Positions 63,306 to 64,000 of a stretch of 64,000 bases of DNA are shown piece by piece. This stretch comes from Micrococcales bacterium. GTDB taxonomy: Bacteria; Actinomycetota; Actinomycetes; S36-B12; UBA10799. A program made the position numbers and the translations under genes. Numbering within the stretch: the stretch's first letter is position 1; every line of letters starts with the position of its first letter. The notes below the pieces were generated by a model. It saw nothing but the letters and a program-made list of their open reading frames with translations, did not search any database and was not told the DNA's origin. The stretch covers positions 124,001 through 188,000 of the forward strand of contig JADJCR010000008.1 of NCBI GenBank assembly GCA_016703125.1. The letters run 5' to 3'.

Positions 63306-64000
63306 TCACCCGTTCGCCCGGGCGGCGGCATACGCCCGCTCCAGCGCCGCCAGCGCTTCCTGAACGTCGTGGGCGTTGGTCGCCTGGTTGCTCACGGCGA
63401 TGCGCAGCACCTTGCGGCCCTGCCACGTTGAACCGGTCATCCACGCCGCACCCTCGGCCATGAGGTTCTGCTCCACCGCCGCCGTCATCGCGTCGTCGCC
63501 CCACGCGGTGCAGACCTGGGTGAACACCACGTCGTTCAACACCTGCCCGCCGAGCTCGCGCACGCCCTCGGCGAAGCTATGGGCGTGCTCGACCAGTCCG
63601 TCGACGAGCGCTGCCACCCCGTCGCGACCCAAGTACTGCAGCGTCGCCCAGAGCACGAAGGCCCGGGCGCGCTGGGAGAACTCGGGGCCGAGTTCCATCG
63701 GTTCCGGAGCGCCCTTGCTGTGCAGCAAATAGGGCGCGTGGATACCGAGCGCCGCGCGGTGGGCCGTGCTGTCGGCGACGAAGGCCAGTCCCGAGTCGTA
63801 CGGCACGTTGAGGGTCTTGTGCGCGTCCGTCGCCCACGAGTCCGCGTCTTCCAGACCGGCGACGAGGTGCCGGGTGCGCGGTGACGCCGCGGCCCAGAGC
63901 CCGAACGCACCGTCGATGTGCACCCAGGCGCCGTGCTCGTGTGCCAGCGGGATCGCGGCGGCGAAGTCGTCAAAGGCGCCGGAGTGAACGTTGCCTGCCT
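63306..64000 (-). CDS. PLP-dependent (group II) decarboxylase, N-terminus outside window
   Basis: The last 231 residues of a pyridoxal-phosphate decarboxylase of the aromatic-L-amino-acid/glutamate type. 'NVHSGAFDDFAAA' and 'WVHIDGAFGLWAA' give the PLP-contacting Asp ('HIDGAFG'); 'SWATDAHKTLNVPYDSGLAF' has the catalytic Lys after DAH. The rest matches the C-terminal small domain ('LQYLGRDGVAALVDGLVEHA'). The substrate is not decidable without the N-terminal half. The gene is convergent with nothing close; about 90 bases separate it from the secreted protein start. Confidence 0.88.
   Translation of the reverse strand, partial: AGNVHSGAFDDFAAAIPLAHEHGAWVHIDGAFGLWAAASPRTRHLVAGLEDADSWATDAHKTLNVPYDSGLAFVADSTAHRAALGIHAPYLLHSKGAPEPMELGPEFSQRARAFVLWATLQYLGRDGVAALVDGLVEHAHSFAEGVRELGGQVLNDVVFTQVCTAWGDDAMTAAVEQNLMAEGAAWMTGSTWQGRKVLRIAVSNQATNAHDVQEALAALERAYAAARANG

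Overview
The window is GC-rich, densely coded chromosomal DNA from an actinobacterium (Actinomycetota). Supporting signs are frequent GTG starts, many ATGA/GTGA gene overlaps, a DUF222/13E12-type HNH endonuclease gene with a mycobacterial-style LexA box, a MalT-like LuxR (LAL) regulator beside DUF4386, a TY-Chap (YbjN-like) protein, a RecQ with a C-terminal phosphoribosyltransferase-like tail, and a Glu-Asp-Phe tRNA cluster. I cannot assign a genus. The metabolic genes suggest a facultative or microaerophilic heterotroph: a 2-hydroxyacyl-CoA dehydratase pair, a very large pyruvate:ferredoxin oxidoreductase coupled to a fused Nfn/GltD-like oxidoreductase, PEP carboxylase, and an ethylmalonyl-CoA-type mutase with its MeaB chaperone.

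Layout. 1-8.4 kb: 2-hydroxyacyl-CoA dehydratase subunits, an ACT-domain protein, a secreted endonuclease/phosphatase, two alpha/beta hydrolases behind a strong palindromic operator, and two secreted proteins. 8.5-16.4 kb: ppc, a conserved hypothetical, a bile-acid-symporter-family transporter, the LexA-boxed HNH gene, two very small ORFs and a TY-Chap protein. 16.6-30 kb: a frameshifted opine-dehydrogenase-like gene, the LAL/DUF4386 cluster, an old-yellow-enzyme oxidoreductase, a PBP4-type carboxypeptidase, a secreted beta-propeller, an epoxide-hydrolase-like enzyme, a membrane protein and recQ. 30-37 kb: a complete Wadjet (JetABCD) anti-plasmid system flanked by toxin-antitoxin remnants. 37.2-42.8 kb: a divergent operon of four mostly uncharacterised genes, including a MoxR-like ATPase and a DUF2201 metallopeptidase/VWA protein. 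This is the best candidate in the window for an undescribed system. 43.1-50.9 kb: the Nfn/GltD-PFOR operon, bracketed by two related copies of a short coding segment. 51-53 kb: a PrlF-YhaV toxin-antitoxin pair and three tRNA genes. 53-64 kb: an M20 amidohydrolase, an ADP-ribosylglycohydrolase-phosphatase fusion, a PAC2 protein, an aldehyde dehydrogenase remnant, a Phd-PIN toxin-antitoxin pair, a geranylgeranyl-reductase-family flavoprotein, the mutase-MeaB pair, a secreted protein and the end of a PLP decarboxylase.

On reading frames: many otherwise well-conserved genes are broken by single-base indels, most of them losses of one G or C inside a G/C run, with the protein continuing cleanly in the next frame. 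They are densest at 37-43 kb and look more like consensus errors in the assembly than decay. A smaller set (aldehyde dehydrogenase, M1 peptidase tail, HepT tail) are truncated fragments and look like real pseudogenes. Entries for broken genes give the outer limits and say where the frame changes.
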